Source of the DNA: Tigriopus japonicus
Taxonomy: Eukaryota > Arthropoda > Copepoda > Harpacticoida > Harpacticidae
Direction: 5' to 3'
Length of the DNA stretch: 64,000 nucleotides
Assembly: GCA_010645155.1 (NCBI GenBank)
Contig: CM021322.1
Span: forward strand, 693,141-757,140
In this document: piece after piece, positions 11,744-22,507 of the stretch
Position numbering within the stretch: position 1 is the first letter of the stretch
How the letters are laid out: every line of letters begins with the position of its first letter
Position numbers and translations under genes: made by a program
The notes under the pieces: generated by a model
Told to the model about the DNA's origin: nothing
The model's input: only the letters and a program-made list of their open reading frames with translations
Databases searched by the model: none

Positions 11744-12503
11744 ATGAGTGTAAATCCTCACTTAAAACTGGACATGGACCGCGTGGAACGCGAAGACGAG
11801 CGATGTAGCTTCTTGCAGGCGTGTTCGCGACTCAAACAGCGGGAAATCTTCAATTTGGTAGACGGCGGCGATCGGTTGGACGTGGCCGATGCCTTGGATG
11901 ATGTGGGACAGAATGGGCTCCACTTTGTAGTAGCCACCACGCATCCCGATGAGAAACGCCAGGTCAATCTGGTGCGTTATCTTCTGAGTAAAGGGGCGGA
12001 CATTAATCAAGCTCGAACCACGGATGGTTGGACACCGCTCTTTTTAGCCGTCATGTGGGGTCGGTACGAGATCGTGAGTCTATTATTGGCCCGCGGAGCC
12101 AAGCCTCGAATCACCGACCACATGGGCATGACGTGCGAAGATTGGGCTCGAGAATATCGCTTTGACAAGATCCAGCAGCTTCTGATTCACGCGTGAGTAT
12201 CACTATTTTCTTTTTCATAGTCACTAGGATGGAAGATAATGAACCGGGATGGCTTTTTCTATTTGCAGCCGTTCCAAGATGCCACATTCGCGGTTTTCGA
12301 TTGTCCAGCAAGGCCCTGCGTTGCAGAATTTGGGGCCGCGAAATAGCATCGGTAGCAACGACACTTTGTCAGAGTCCAGTCACAACAGTCAATCCTCCGA
12401 GGACTCCTCACTATCATCGCCCTCGCCCACAAGTCCCCCGGGGGCGAGCTCGCATACCAGTGAACCTTCTCCCACGGAAGCTTGCCTCTTAACCGCTCAG
12501 TGA
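11744..12503 (+). CDS. Ankyrin-repeat protein (two exons)
   Basis: Exon 11744-12192 joins exon 12269-12503 across a 76-bp intron (gtgagt..gcag), giving 227 residues. The start is the first in-frame ATG; the open frame runs further upstream without one. After an acidic helical N-terminus, residues about 50-150 hold two to three ankyrin repeats (NGLHFVVATTH, LLSKGADINQ, DGWTPLFLAVMWGRYEIVSLLLARGA, MTCEDWAREYRFDKIQQLL). The C-terminal 75 residues are Ser/Pro-rich and probably disordered. Ankyrin repeats mediate protein binding, so no enzymatic role is suggested. I do not recognise the ortholog. A stretch before 12269 is an open intron read-through in another frame, not coding. Confidence 0.75.
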
Positions 12504-13445
12504 AGAGTAGTTCAAGGCCTAGCCGTTGATCACACACCTCTTGAGCGGTGAATGGGTCGTCGCTCCCATTTTTGTACATACTTTCTTTCTGGCCTTTTGG
12601 AGCTCATCAAATGCCATTAGGTTTAACTTTTCGAAACGGAGTCTGATGAGTCGCCTGTCTTTATCTCTACCTTCCCGTCCCACGCCCCCTTTTTGTTAGC
12701 CTCGTTGCTGAGCCAACGGTGAACGCTCCGTGAAATCCGATCTACGGGTTCAATCGCTTGTATGTATGTGTATGCCCGAAATCGTGGCCAATATCCATTT
12801 TCAAGCCTTTATATCTTTTTGTACCGTGACCGGACCTCGTGACAAACCCGTGACTCATTCGTATTTTTGAACCGATTGGTGGACCAACTCATGCATGGAA
12901 GATCGCACCTCAAATGTACCTAGCCATAATGACTCTTGTATAATCAGGCGTTCTTTGGGCCATCCTTTTCCGCTTTATTTTGGGTATCACCCCACTCTTG
13001 TCCTTTGACTTCGTCCCCGTCCCCAAATTTTAGAGACAAATTAGTAAATTCGTAACATCTCAAAACAACTGTGAGGGTCAACTTGTCATACAGAATCGCA
13101 ATTCCGGTGAATCAAACGAGAACACATAGTAGAGACCTATTGTATTAATCATTAGTGTCATGCAAACGCTCACGAGACTTTATTTTTTTGAAAGGTAACT
13201 AAGCTCTATCCAAAGCGAATTGCTGTTAACAGTAGATGGCCATAAAAACGAAGAACAAATCACCCATATTTATTTAAGCGCATCATATTCTTTGAAGGCG
13301 TGATACAATCTCCTGTCCTCATTGTGACAATGAATACAAAGAGAAAAATCTTTATCGTTAAAAATAGATTCCATATTTAAATTCATGCAAAGAAAATGCC
13401 TCGACGGAAATAAATGTTACACTTTGTCTCATCCACGGGAATTAT
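12504..13445. other. 3' UTR / intergenic between two convergent genes
   Basis: This probably holds the 3' UTRs of the ankyrin gene (+) and of the small secreted-protein gene (-). AATAAA occurs on the plus strand near 13407, and its complement tttatt near 13178 and 13269. No gene is seen. Confidence 0.35.
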
Positions 13446-13762
13446 TTAATTCTCCAAGTAATCTGGATCGTCTTCTAAATTTTCCAAAGTATCATAATGG
13501 TAATCCAAGCCATCTTGCACACCGGCCACTGGTTCTTGAAGCTCTGAGGCACCTCCGTCTTCCTCGGAATAATCGTAATCCTCCAAATTATCTGTCAGTG
13601 GCGAATCGTCCTAACACGGATAGAAGAATCTAAGAATCTACAAACTCGTTCATCGACAGGAACAAACTTTCCCTCACTAACCATTACACGGGTAGAATGG
13701 CTTTGGACCGCAAGTAAAAGTAACCAGAAAACGCCAATTTGATTGCGAATGGAAGGCATCAT
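13446..13762 (-). CDS. Small secreted acidic, tyrosine-rich protein (two exons)
   Basis: Exon 1 starts at the double ATG at 13762 and encodes a classic signal peptide (basic MMPSIRNQ, then GVFWLLLLAV, then small residues). Exon 2 is 13610-13446 and begins after a ttag acceptor. Two in-phase donors are possible: ATG|GTTAGT, ending exon 1 at 13682 (81 residues), or CGT|GTAATG, ending at 13688 (79 residues); I favour the first on consensus. The mature part is strongly acidic and has several Tyr residues flanked by Asp/Glu (EDYDYSEED, DYHYD, DPDYLEN), the pattern favoured for tyrosine sulfation. No cysteines or dibasic cleavage sites follow the signal peptide. I do not recognise the family. It is short, so expression data are needed to prove it, but the phase match and signal peptide argue for a real gene. 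Confidence 0.6.
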
Positions 13763-14148
13763 CAACCCGAACTGACAATGTGATACAATGTTACAACTCG
13801 TGTAAGTCAAAATTCATGGCCCGAGTCGAACAGATTTATGGCTAACCCTTAGTCGAACATGAGATGAATGTCCAATTTCTGTATTTGAAACTGAGACTTT
13901 ACAATATCTTGTTGTGTTAGTTATGAGAAAAATAGCATATCACTGGATACCAAAACGAACGGAAATTCATAGAATGCGCTCCTGTAGGCAAGGAAGGGAA
14001 CAAGCTGAACAAAGCACAGAGGATGAGCTCAGGATTTGGGCGGTTACCGGACACCTTGTTTGGTTGTTCACTCTGACCACGCTCGGATGGAAACATCCGG
14101 AAGAATTTGCACTCATCACCCGGTATTAACGAATTGTCTATTTCTTTT

Positions 14149-14786
14149 TTAATACGCCGGTGCCGGAACATCCGGTTTGCTCACTTGGACAGTTTGAAGC
14201 CCTTGGGCGTGCTGTCCGGCTCGCCAACCGCGAAATTTAAGGAAGGCATCGAAGCCATAAATACCCATGGCCACGAAGGCGAAAAAGGCGGCCGCGCCAA
14301 AGGCCGAATCATTGGCCGCATTAATGGCCGTGTCCAGTGCTCCGGTCAGGAAAAAGAAGGCCCATACCGTGCAAAAGACCATTTCAATTAACATCCAGGG
14401 GATGACGTGAAATTTTTCAATCACATGGAGCAGATAGAACACGAGCAAAGTGCCCGTGGTCCAAAATCCCGTCATCGTCACAAAGGCGAACCAACTGCCC
14501 ACGGAACGCGTGCGCCAATAAGCCGAGGCGCACATCACGCAAATAAACCCCACTAAATCCACAATCTGAAACAAATTCCCAACCATGAGTTAGTTCATCA
14601 TTGATTGCATGGTAATCAATCATTTTGGCTTACCACTGCGGCCAGCTTGAGCATGCCCGGAATGCTCTTGAGGTAGGAAGGGTCCCATCGGATATTGGTC
14701 TGAAGGTGGGTCTCGGTGATTTTCACATCATGAGTGGCACTGGCTTGAGTGGGCGGAGGGCCGGGTTTACCCGAACGAAATTCCAT
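14149..14786 (-). CDS. MARVEL-domain four-helix membrane protein (CMTM/plasmolipin-like, two exons)
   Basis: Exon 14786-14634 (51 codons) joins exon 14565-14149 in phase 0 across a 68-bp intron (gtaagc..ttcag), giving 189 residues. The N-terminal cytosolic part ends in RWDPSYLKSIPGMLKL, the run-in to helix 1 typical of CKLF-like MARVEL proteins. Four hydrophobic helices follow (about 46-67, 80-103, 113-133, 145-165), then a short tail (KFRGWRAG..). MARVEL proteins act in membrane apposition and vesicle trafficking, such as plasmolipin, CMTMs and the insect Singles-bar group. The exact subfamily cannot be named from this sequence alone. The start ATG is the only one before the conserved run-in, and the gene reads away from 15 kb. 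Confidence 0.85.
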
Positions 14787-15630
14787 GATGACGGAGAACC
14801 AGCTTCAAATTATTCAAATCTCAAACAATCTAGGTGCGGTCAATCAATAATGGGGTGAGGCGTGTCAAACAGCGAATAACACGAATGACACGCAATTCAC
14901 CGAGAGTGTGGAAGGGTCCAAGATGAGGATAGCAGAGTTTTGGAACAGGCACTCGCTCATTTACAGGTACTACATTACTCTCTCCCGTCTCAGTTAGCAG
15001 ATTGGAGGGCGTGAGCTCCAGTTAGTCAGGCGGAAAACGCACAAGTGTCTGTCATTCAGTCAGACCGAGCGAATAAGGAGCTCAAATAGACGGCCGAGCA
15101 CGAGAAAAAGGCACTACGAGCACCGGCACTAGGCACTACTGGGCACCTTTGTCTTTCACAGGTGCTACCTTCCAGAAGCATGCATGCATCGTAGAACGTC
15201 AACAAAGCTTTAATTCCAGTAGGGATGACAGAAGCGGGAGTTAGGCTCGAACCGCTCGAACCGACAAAGCTTCGAACCTTGGGAAAGCCGTTTGGAATTA
15301 AGAGACGTGACCTTCGAAGATGTTGGTGGTTTTTAATAGAGATGCTCTAGTGAATAAAGCGTCTCTAGTTTTTAAAGACTTCACGCCAGGCCTGGGGAAC
15401 GGGAGGGTTTAGTGCAAAACACAATGGCAATGTAAGGCAATTTTAAGGCTTAGAAACTTTCATATTTGTTGGGCACCCTTGGCCGTGGCATTTTTTATTT
15501 TGAACGGAAGTTTTGGCTCCACAATGTTCAATACTAAATGGTTTATCAATTGTGTGCTTAATTTGCCAAGACTTGCGACAGCATCTTTTGATTTCAGATT
15601 ACGATATTTCTTAGACACTCAAATGGGAGG
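14787..15630. other. Upstream region of the MARVEL gene; no gene seen
   Basis: Probably the 5' UTR and promoter of the minus-strand MARVEL gene, with G/A-rich patches at 14990-15140. The open frame at 15479-15745 starts at a non-ATG codon and runs into the SINE at 15631, so it is not counted as a gene. Confidence 0.35.
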
Positions 15631-15855
15631 AGACGTGGTGTCGTGGTTAGCGCAGTTTCCTGTAGTGAGAGATGTCCCAGGTCCTTCCTTTCTAAAGGAA
15701 ACTTTTAGACGCTATTCCACCCCCACAGACGGAGAACCATTCTGATACCGGACTTGAAATTGCCTATCGGAAAAATTGGATGATGTGATGGCTGGCTTCG
15801 CTGACCGTGCGAGGCTCAACCCTCCGACCCTAGCACCCACAATCCAAAAAAAAAA
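15631..15855 (+). mobile_element. tRNA-headed SINE with poly(A), second family, full copy
   Basis: The head (GTGGTGTCGTGGTTAGCGC, 15635-15653) resembles the 5' half of a tRNA such as tRNA-Val. A body with gacgctattccac and gataccgga follows, then CCGACCCTAGCACCCACAA and a run of ten A at 15846-15855. An inverted, 5'-truncated copy lies at 16680-16857. The B box is not clear on this strand, so the copy may be inactive. Confidence 0.6.
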
Positions 15856-16254
15856 CGTATTTTATTGATAAAAATCTAGACTACACATAAAGGCATTGGT
15901 TTTTTTCATTTATCACACTTTTATTCCCCCCTCTTCAAACTGACTTGTCTTGAATGTGTTTTTTCAATTGAAAAACAATGATGAACCAATGATGGACTAA
16001 TGATGGACCAATGATAAATTGTTAAGACTTGAGCCATTCTCATTTTCAAAGGAAATCACTAATCATGTAGAGATACAATAAGTTTCATTCCAATGAAGAA
16101 AATGGACTCATTGTAAGCAATTCTTATATTGCCAATTTATCAAAACATGTGTGAAAAGAGAGTAGGCCTACATTTAGGCATTTACCACTTTGACTCAAAT
16201 CATTCAAGTTTGGATGGAAATTCCAAGACAGTGAGACATGTTTCATGCCCAGGA
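15856..16254. other. Intergenic spacer, nothing seen
   Basis: AT-rich. A small local repeat (aatgatg..aatgatgg..aatgat) lies at about 15978-16016. No gene or RNA signal. Confidence 0.4.
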
Positions 16255-16475
16255 AACCTAGCACAAAAACTTTTATATCCTGATTTTTGAAAGGTCAGGT
16301 TTGGGTTAAGTGATTTCCCTAAAACCTATTGAATTAACTAGTTTTTGTAAAGCTTGTTAGTAAAATTTGAAAACACATGTAGATAGTTCTTGAATCGAAG
16401 TTACTTGAAAATATGTTTCTCAGGTACAGAGATATTTGAGTTGAACTGGTCCGTTTTTAACTCAAAAAGCAAAAA
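16255..16475 (+). repeat. Degraded LINE 3' end (copy iv)
   Basis: Shares aaaacctattga.taac and the terminal gatatttgagttgaa.tggtccgtttttaactcaaaaagc with the better copies at 37468-37752 and 52503-52805. Strongly diverged. Confidence 0.4.
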
Positions 16476-16679
16476 AAAAAAAACACCAGCAAGGTATATG
16501 AAAACTCAAATGTTCAAGGCAAAAGTATGGAATTTCGAAGTGGCCAGTACCGTTTAGGAACACCGTTTAGGAATAATTACGTGGAACTGCAATAAAAACA
16601 CTTTTTGTTATGAAGAATGAGCCAAAGATAAAGGGAGGACTTACGTGAGCAACTAAATTTTTGGTAAAGCAAGAGACAC

Positions 16680-16857
16680 TTTTTTTTTTTTTTTTATTGT
16701 GGGTGCTAGGGTCGGAGGTTTGAGCCTCGCCCGGCCAGCGAAGCCAGCCATCACATCTTCCAAATCATTTCCGATAGGCAATCTCGTGTCCGGTATCAGA
16801 TTGGTTCTCCGTCAGTGGGTGTGGATTAGCGTCTAAAAGTTTCCCTGAGAAAGATCA
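16680..16857 (-). mobile_element. SINE, second family, 5'-truncated inverted copy
   Basis: The poly(T) run at 16680-16695 is the tail of a minus-strand copy. The body (ATTGTGGGTGCTAGGGTCGG on the plus strand, then ggctggcttcg and gataggcaatc reversed) matches 15631-15855 closely, but the tRNA-like head is missing. With copy 1 it forms an inverted repeat of roughly 170-bp arms about 820 bp apart. Confidence 0.6.
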
Positions 16858-17248
16858 CTTCAAAGATCTACATACTTGTGAAAATTGACTCCAAAAATGT
16901 CTGCCAACAAAGCCAAGCAAATATGTTTTCTGTGACTTTGCTAACAGTTTTCTAAGTTTATTAAAATGTCACCAATGTAAGTCCATAATAAGAAAAATGA
17001 TCAAAAATTTTTTTGTGTGTTTTTGAGCCGTTACAATTAATTACAGCATTTTTGAAACGTAATGGCATAACAGTTACTTTTTCGAAAAAAAAGGAACAAA
17101 TTACTGTAATTTTGTTACTTATAATTTTGCTACAACTGCTTTGCAAATTTGCATAAGTCAGCCAAAAATGCAACTCGTCCAAAATAATGTTTTGAAATAA
17201 TGCAAACAGAAAACACTGAAATTAAATGCATTTTCATGAAATGTGGAG

Positions 17249-17356
17249 TAAAGCGTGTTTGTCACAGCTCTCAATAAAGTAGAATGTATTTTCTTTTTCT
17301 CAACAAATACAGGTTATCTTAATTGGAGCGAATTCGAGAACGAGCAGGAGCTACAT
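17249..17356 (-). repeat. 3' LTR of the CsRn1-type retrotransposon
   Basis: A 108-bp direct repeat identical by eye to 21169-21276. It is preceded internally, on the minus strand, by a purine-rich GCAGGGGGGCT tract just outside 17356, which serves as the polypurine tract. The outer flank is GGAG (17245-17248), half of the target duplication. The LTR is unusually short and does not start TG or end CA. Confidence 0.88.
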
Positions 17357-17424
17357 AGCCCCCCTGCAGGAAAGTTAAATGTAACAGATTAATAAATATA
17401 TTATGGATGTGTATGGGCCTTCAC

Positions 17425-19116
17425 TTATAGTCCGGCTTGAAAGCGTTCAATAGGTTGAATGCTTCGTTTCGGTCTTGCGGCGGCTGTGTTACCAAAGGAC
17501 ACTGGCTTGAGACGATCAACACTGACTCTTTTCTGTTGGCCATCAAGATTAATCAGAAACGTCTTATCATTACGACTCATGACTTCATATGGGCCCTCAT
17601 AGGGCGGGGTCAAAGAGGGTCGTAAGCGGTCAACTCTCAGCCAAACATGAGAGCAGGATTGTAAAGTAGAAGGTATATAACTAGATTTGTGGCCATGGAA
17701 CGTTGTTGGGGATGGGCTATACTTTTTGAAGGAGGAGTTCAATTCACTGAACAAATTATGCGGAGAAATATCAACATTTCCAGGGCCACACACCATTCCT
17801 GGCACTCTTAAGCTGGTCCCATACACAAGTTGAGCCGGTGAAAGCCCGGAATCTTCTTTGGGAGCTGTACGAATTCCCAAAAGAACCCACGGCAACTCTC
17901 GGAACCAATCACACCCAGCCTTTCTTGCACGAAGTGATTCTTTCAGATGTCGATGAAGCCTCTCGACCATCCCATTAGCCTGAGGATGATAGGCTGAAGT
18001 ATGGTGAATCTCAAACCCCAAAGTATGAGAGAGGCGCTCCCATAGCGAGGATATGAACTGACCTCCCTGATCCGATATTATGGTTTCAGGAAGGCCAAAA
18101 CGGGCCACCCAACCATTCAACAGAGTTCTCGCACAAGTTTCCGCCGTGATATTGGCCAAAGGATACGCCTCTGGCCAACGCGAATACCGATCGACCACCG
18201 TCATCAGGTAACGTGCACCACCAGACACTTCTAGAGGCCCCACCAAGTCCACGTGGATCACCTTAAAACGAGCCGATGGCACATCGATATGGTCTATTGG
18301 TGAACGAGTGTGCCGAATAACTTTTGCCTTCTGGCATGCCAGACATTCCTTGACCCACCGTGTAACATCCCGATTAAGGCCATGCCAAACAAATTTCGAC
18401 GAGATCAAACGTCGACAGGCTCTCGTACCTGAGTGAGAAGTCGCATGGAACGTTTTGAATAAATCCCAACGAATTGACTCAGGCACCCAAGGTCTAGGAA
18501 TTGTTAAGGAAACATCACAAAGTAGTGTGACTCCAGGTAGAATTTCGACATAATCCCACTTTAAACTCGTCATTGAAGTGCGAACGGCTGGTAATTCACT
18601 ATCAGCCAGCTGAGCATCCCGAATAGATGCCGCAGAAATTGACGAAGAGAGGGCACAAATGCGGGACAGACAATCCGCCACAACATTGGACTTGCCAGAT
18701 ATGTGCTCAATTTTTGTTGTGAATTCTGATATAAATTGCACCTGACGTTGCTGACGATTGCTGATTGGACTCGATGTTTTTGAGAAAGCAAAACTGAGGG
18801 GTTTATGATCCGTAAAAATGGTTAGGTCCTGACCCTCAACGAAATGATAGAAATGCCGTACAGCTAAATAGATGGCGAGGAGTTCCAAATCATAAGTTGA
18901 GTACTTCTTTTCGGCATCTCTTAATTTTCTTGAAAAAAACGCTAGTGGTCGCCAGTCACCCTTCACTTTTTGTTCAAGGACAGCACCAACAGCTTTCTCC
19001 GAAGCATCAGTGGTCAGAGCCAGTGGAGCAGAAGTGACGGGAAATGTCAAAAGTGTGACGTCAACGAGCTTGTTCTTGACTGACTGAAAGGCTTGATCCA
19101 AAGTAGGAGACCACAA
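17425..19116 (-). pseudogene. pol 3' part: RNase H and integrase (frame separated from RT)
   Basis: An open frame of about 563 codons. It contains the RNase H segment (LTTDAS, DLELLAI, FTDHKPL with the Asp/Glu/Asp set), then an HHCC zinc-binding region (FHATSHSGTRAC .. CLACQKAK) and the integrase core with HVDLVGPL, IISDQGGQF and YHPQANGMVER (the D, D and E positions). A basic C-terminus follows. The listed start is only where the open frame begins; there is no natural initiation here. This is the continuation of the RT frame after a one-base slip near 19125-19136. All catalytic motifs that I can see are kept. Confidence 0.88.
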
Positions 19117-20438
19117 CAGAGATTTGGGATTGCCTTAAGTGCCTCATGTAACGGAGCGAGGGCATGAGACAAACCAGGCATGAAGCGATGATAAAATGTT
19201 ATCATGCCGATAAATTCTCGGAGTTGTGGAGGCGTTTGAGGGACAGGAAACGAATCAATAGCCTCAATCCTTTCACGAAGAGGCTGAATCCCTTCTCCAC
19301 TAATCTGATGGCCCAAAAATGGCAACTGACTCTGCCCGAAAAGACATTTCTTCCGGTTTAACACCAAACCATTAGCTGAAAGGCGTTTGAATACTGTCTT
19401 AAGGTGCAACTTGTGATCATCCACAGACCTACTGGCCACAAGAATATCATCTAAGTACACGTACACAAAAGGCAGACCACTTAACACCGAATCCATCAAC
19501 CGTTGAAATGTTTGGGCTGCATTCTTCAACCCAAATGGCATTCGAAGAAATTCAAACAACCCAAATGGCGTTGTAACGGCCGTTTTTGAGATATCGTCCG
19601 GGTGCATGGGTATCTGATTGTATCCTCTCACCAGATCTACCTTTGAGAAGATAATGCACCCGGATAAACCGTCGGAGAAATCTTGGATGTGAGGCACTGG
19701 ATAACGGTCGGGAACCGTAAGATCATTTAAGCGACGATAGTCTCCAACCAAGCGCCACCCTCCATCTCCTTTTGGAACCATGTGGATAGGAGATGCAATA
19801 TTGGAAGATGAGCGACGGCAGATCTTCATATTCATCATAGCCTCAAATTCTGACTTTGCCACTGCATGTGTATCAATGGCCATTCGGCGAGGTTTAGCAA
19901 AAATCGAATACCCCGTGAGTTCAATACGATGGTACACACCATGCTTCGGTTTTGAATCGTTGAATGATGGAACCAGAAGTTCGGGAAATTCCTCCAATAT
20001 GGCATTGAATGGACAAATAGACTCGGATCTTACTATGAAAAGTGCCGGAGCAATGGCCTTGCCCAAATGACCCATGATAACTCTATTTGAGTGCGGGTCG
20101 TAAAGACGGTTGCCAAGCAGATCTATCACAAGATTATTTGCTCGTAAGAAATCAGCACCGAGAATAGCTTGGTTCATATCCGTAAGGTAAAATGTCCAAT
20201 TATACACGTTATTTCCCAAATGAATATTGCATGTCTTCGTACCATAGCAATAGATGTTTGAACCATTGGCCGCAGAAAACATAGGAGAGGATGGAGACCG
20301 TCGCATATTACGTGGTGCGGGAATAACACTGACCTGAGCTCCAGAATCAACAAGATAGGATAAATTAGTTTTTTTATTGGATACAAATAGTAGTCGACCA
20401 CCAATCGCATCTATTGATGATCGTCTTGGAAGTTTCCC
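19047..20438 (-). pseudogene. pol 5' part: aspartic protease and reverse transcriptase
   Basis: Read in the -1 frame relative to gag, beginning at the slip site at 20438. The protease motif [12 protein letters not shown] lies at about 20355-20320, before the first ATG of this frame. The reverse transcriptase follows, with the fingers ([13 protein letters not shown]), [15 protein letters not shown] and the catalytic YVYLDDIL (YxDD) near 19450, and the thumb/connection GHQISGEGI. After LHEAL the frame diverges and ends about 80 nt later, because a base is missing relative to the downstream frame. The protein would be made as a Gag-Pol fusion by ribosomal frameshifting. Confidence 0.88.
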
Positions 20439-21121
20439 TGAATGGCGTGTATCTTTGACTTGTTCGATTGGTCAAATGTACAGGGAGTAATGCAACTAAA
20501 AGCCTTGGACCCCCATCGACGATGAAAACGACACCAATCTTTAGAATTCTTCGGAGTACCCTTGTCTGATCCAGAGAGTTTCTTCCCAAAAGCAGATATG
20601 GCCATGGAATTAGAAGAGATCAGTTGATCAGCGTGCAAAGCTAAATCGCGTGGAGAGACGGTTTCCAAAGTAGGTATCAAGTGAGGTCTAACCTCTTGAG
20701 GTAATGCATCCACGAACAAAGTGCGAAACAGAATGCATGGCTCATGAGATCCCAACAACGCCAGCATGTCGTCCATCATTTGGGATGGACTTCTATCGCC
20801 CAGTGGAGCCAGATCCAAAAGCTTTTGTGCCATGCGATATGGAGACGGCATGAAAGTAGATAACAGGCGACTCTTGAGACTTTCATATTTGTTGGACGCC
20901 GGAGGATCACTAATGATATCCACCACTCTCTTGGCCGTTTCCTGATCCAACGCAGCTACCAAGTAATAATATTTCGTCTCGTCCACCGTAACACCTCTTA
21001 AGATAAATTGGGCCTCAGCTTGCGCGAACCATACTTTCGGTTGGTTTGCCCAAAATGCCGGCAACTTGACGACGACGGCTCTGATGTCCGGTAAGAGCAC
21101 GTCAGATTTTGAATTTTCCAT
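20411..21121 (-). CDS. gag: gag of the CsRn1-like retrotransposon
   Basis: About 236 residues from the ATG at 21121 (the open frame extends three codons upstream at a TTG). The retrotransposon Gag capsid region is recognisable: [20 protein letters not shown] near the N-terminus, then the [12 protein letters not shown] segment and LPQEVRPHL. Near the C-terminus C-x2-H-x9-C-x3-C (CRFH..SCITPC) forms the CHCC nucleic-acid-binding motif that separates CsRn1-clade elements from ordinary CCHC gypsy elements. The frame ends 21 nt after a canonical GGGAAAC slippery site. Confidence 0.87.
   Translation of the reverse strand: MENSKSDVLLPDIRAVVVKLPAFWANQPKVWFAQAEAQFILRGVTVDETKYYYLVAALDQETAKRVVDIISDPPASNKYESLKSRLLSTFMPSPYRMAQKLLDLAPLGDRSPSQMMDDMLALLGSHEPCILFRTLFVDALPQEVRPHLIPTLETVSPRDLALHADQLISSNSMAISAFGKKLSGSDKGTPKNSKDWCRFHRRWGSKAFSCITPCTFDQSNKSKIHAIQGNFQDDHQ
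20432..20438 (-). promoter_or_regulatory. -1 ribosomal frameshift heptamer GGGAAAC
   Basis: The minus strand reads G GGA AAC in the gag frame, the X XXY YYZ pattern. Slipping back one base opens a frame with no stop that runs straight into the protease motif DSGA, bypassing the gag stop 21 nt downstream. I could not judge a downstream stimulatory pseudoknot by eye. Confidence 0.8.
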
Positions 21122-21168
21122 GATGTTCAAATATTCACCGAACGCGTGAATAAGTTCGGGGTCACCAT

Positions 21169-21276
21169 TAAAGCGTGTTTGTCACAGCTCTCAATAAAGT
21201 AGAATGTATTTTCTTTTTCTCAACAAATACAGGTTATCTTAATTGGAGCGAATTCGAGAACGAGCAGGAGCTACAT
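21169..21276 (-). repeat. 5' LTR of the CsRn1-type retrotransposon
   Basis: A 108-bp LTR identical to 17249-17356. The tRNA-Trp-type primer-binding site (TGGTGACCCCGA on the minus strand, 21167-21156) begins one base inside it. The outer flank GGAG (21277-21280) matches the other side. Confidence 0.88.
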
Positions 21277-21280
21277 GGAG

Positions 21281-22507
21281 CCCCGAATGACACGTCATTA
21301 CCAGGCCATAATTCTTTATTCATAGACCCAGGAACATCAAGTTTAAGCTTCTCTCTCTGTAAAATGGCAAAAAGTTAGTGTGATAACTTAAGATTTCCTG
21401 CAATATGACCATAGCATGTCTTGGAAGCAACAAAGGCTAGGTTTTTGTTTAAGAAACAGAATTAATTGAATTTGAAATTCATTCATAATTTACTGGCTCT
21501 TAGTTTCAATGAAGCTTTTCTAGGCTTTCAAAATAATGTTTTTTGAATCATTTCTGGATTATTGCATTACGTTTGTCACTGAAACTGTTCAATTTGCCGC
21601 CTTTTATGGTGCTTGATGGGTCTATGTGTTGATTTCTTTGTTCTCAATCTACCATTAATGTGATTTTGATCCACAATTTCAAAAATTTGTCACATTGTTT
21701 TCTAAAGTTTTTAGTCAATTATGCCTAATATTAGACAAGAGAAGATTATGCATTCCCAAACCTTGTAAGATATGACAAAGGCAATTTCTTTAATTCAGCT
21801 TTATTATATTTTGAAGCTTGTCACAAAATGTTAGACTTGAAAAGTGACTTTTCCAATAATTTGGTTATCAGTAATCAAAAACCTTGGTTTTTATTGAGTT
21901 ATCGTGTGTTCTGATCAGGGCCACCAGATAGTTGTATATTACGTTTTTCACAGTAATTACCAAAATCTTTTATCCTCTATTTTTGTCCAAAATTACAAAA
22001 ATGTGGAAAATTTTACCAATAAATGTGGAAAATTACTTGTGCTGAAAATTTTCTGAAAAGAGGTTACTTCATCTGGAAAATCAAAGTTAGAAAGCAAGCC
22101 GACATTAAATGTTATGGTGTTATAACATATATAATGTCGTACGAGTCATCACGAGATCAACAATTTACATCACGAGATCTCGGATCTCGAAAATTGACAA
22201 AATATTTACGCAGTGACGATCGCAGCAGAAGACTGCCACAGCTGATCCCAGAACCAACCACATGCTGGGTACACACTACTCAGTTGTCTGTACCTCCATG
22301 AGTAGTACGTACATGACGCGTCAAGTTGGCCCAGCTCCTTTCTCCTCCTCCTCTTCCTCCTCTTCCTTTCCGTCCCACTAATCCCTATGGGAGCTAACTG
22401 ACCCCCGATCCAAGTGTTTGTCATCCCATGATCTCGTTTCCGGACAGAGCCTCGCATCACTCCTTGGATTGATCTGAATCTCACTAGCCCTCACTCGATC
22501 GACTTCA
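21281..22507. other. Intergenic, then 5' region of the IDE gene
   Basis: AT-rich to about 22190 with nothing recognisable. From about 22200 to 22507 the sequence is GC-richer, with a C/T block (ctcctcctcctcttcc, about 22342-22370), probably the promoter and 5' UTR of the following gene. Confidence 0.35.

Larger units (their letters stand above)
17249..21276 (-). mobile_element. Ty3/gypsy LTR retrotransposon, CsRn1-like, nearly intact
   Basis: A 4,028-bp element with identical 108-bp LTRs and a 4-bp target duplication GGAG (17245-17248 and 21277-21280). One base inside the 5' LTR the minus strand reads TGGTGACCCCGA, complementary to the 3' end of eukaryotic tRNA-Trp; tRNA-Trp priming is a known CsRn1-clade trait. 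The polypurine tract adjoins the 3' LTR. Gag carries a C-x2-H-x9-C-x3-C (CHCC) knuckle instead of CCHC, also a CsRn1 trait. Domain order is gag, protease, reverse transcriptase, RNase H, integrase, with no envelope gene. Identical LTRs imply recent insertion. A one-base frameshift interrupts pol near 19130, so this copy is probably defective, unless the base is a sequencing error. Confidence 0.92.
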
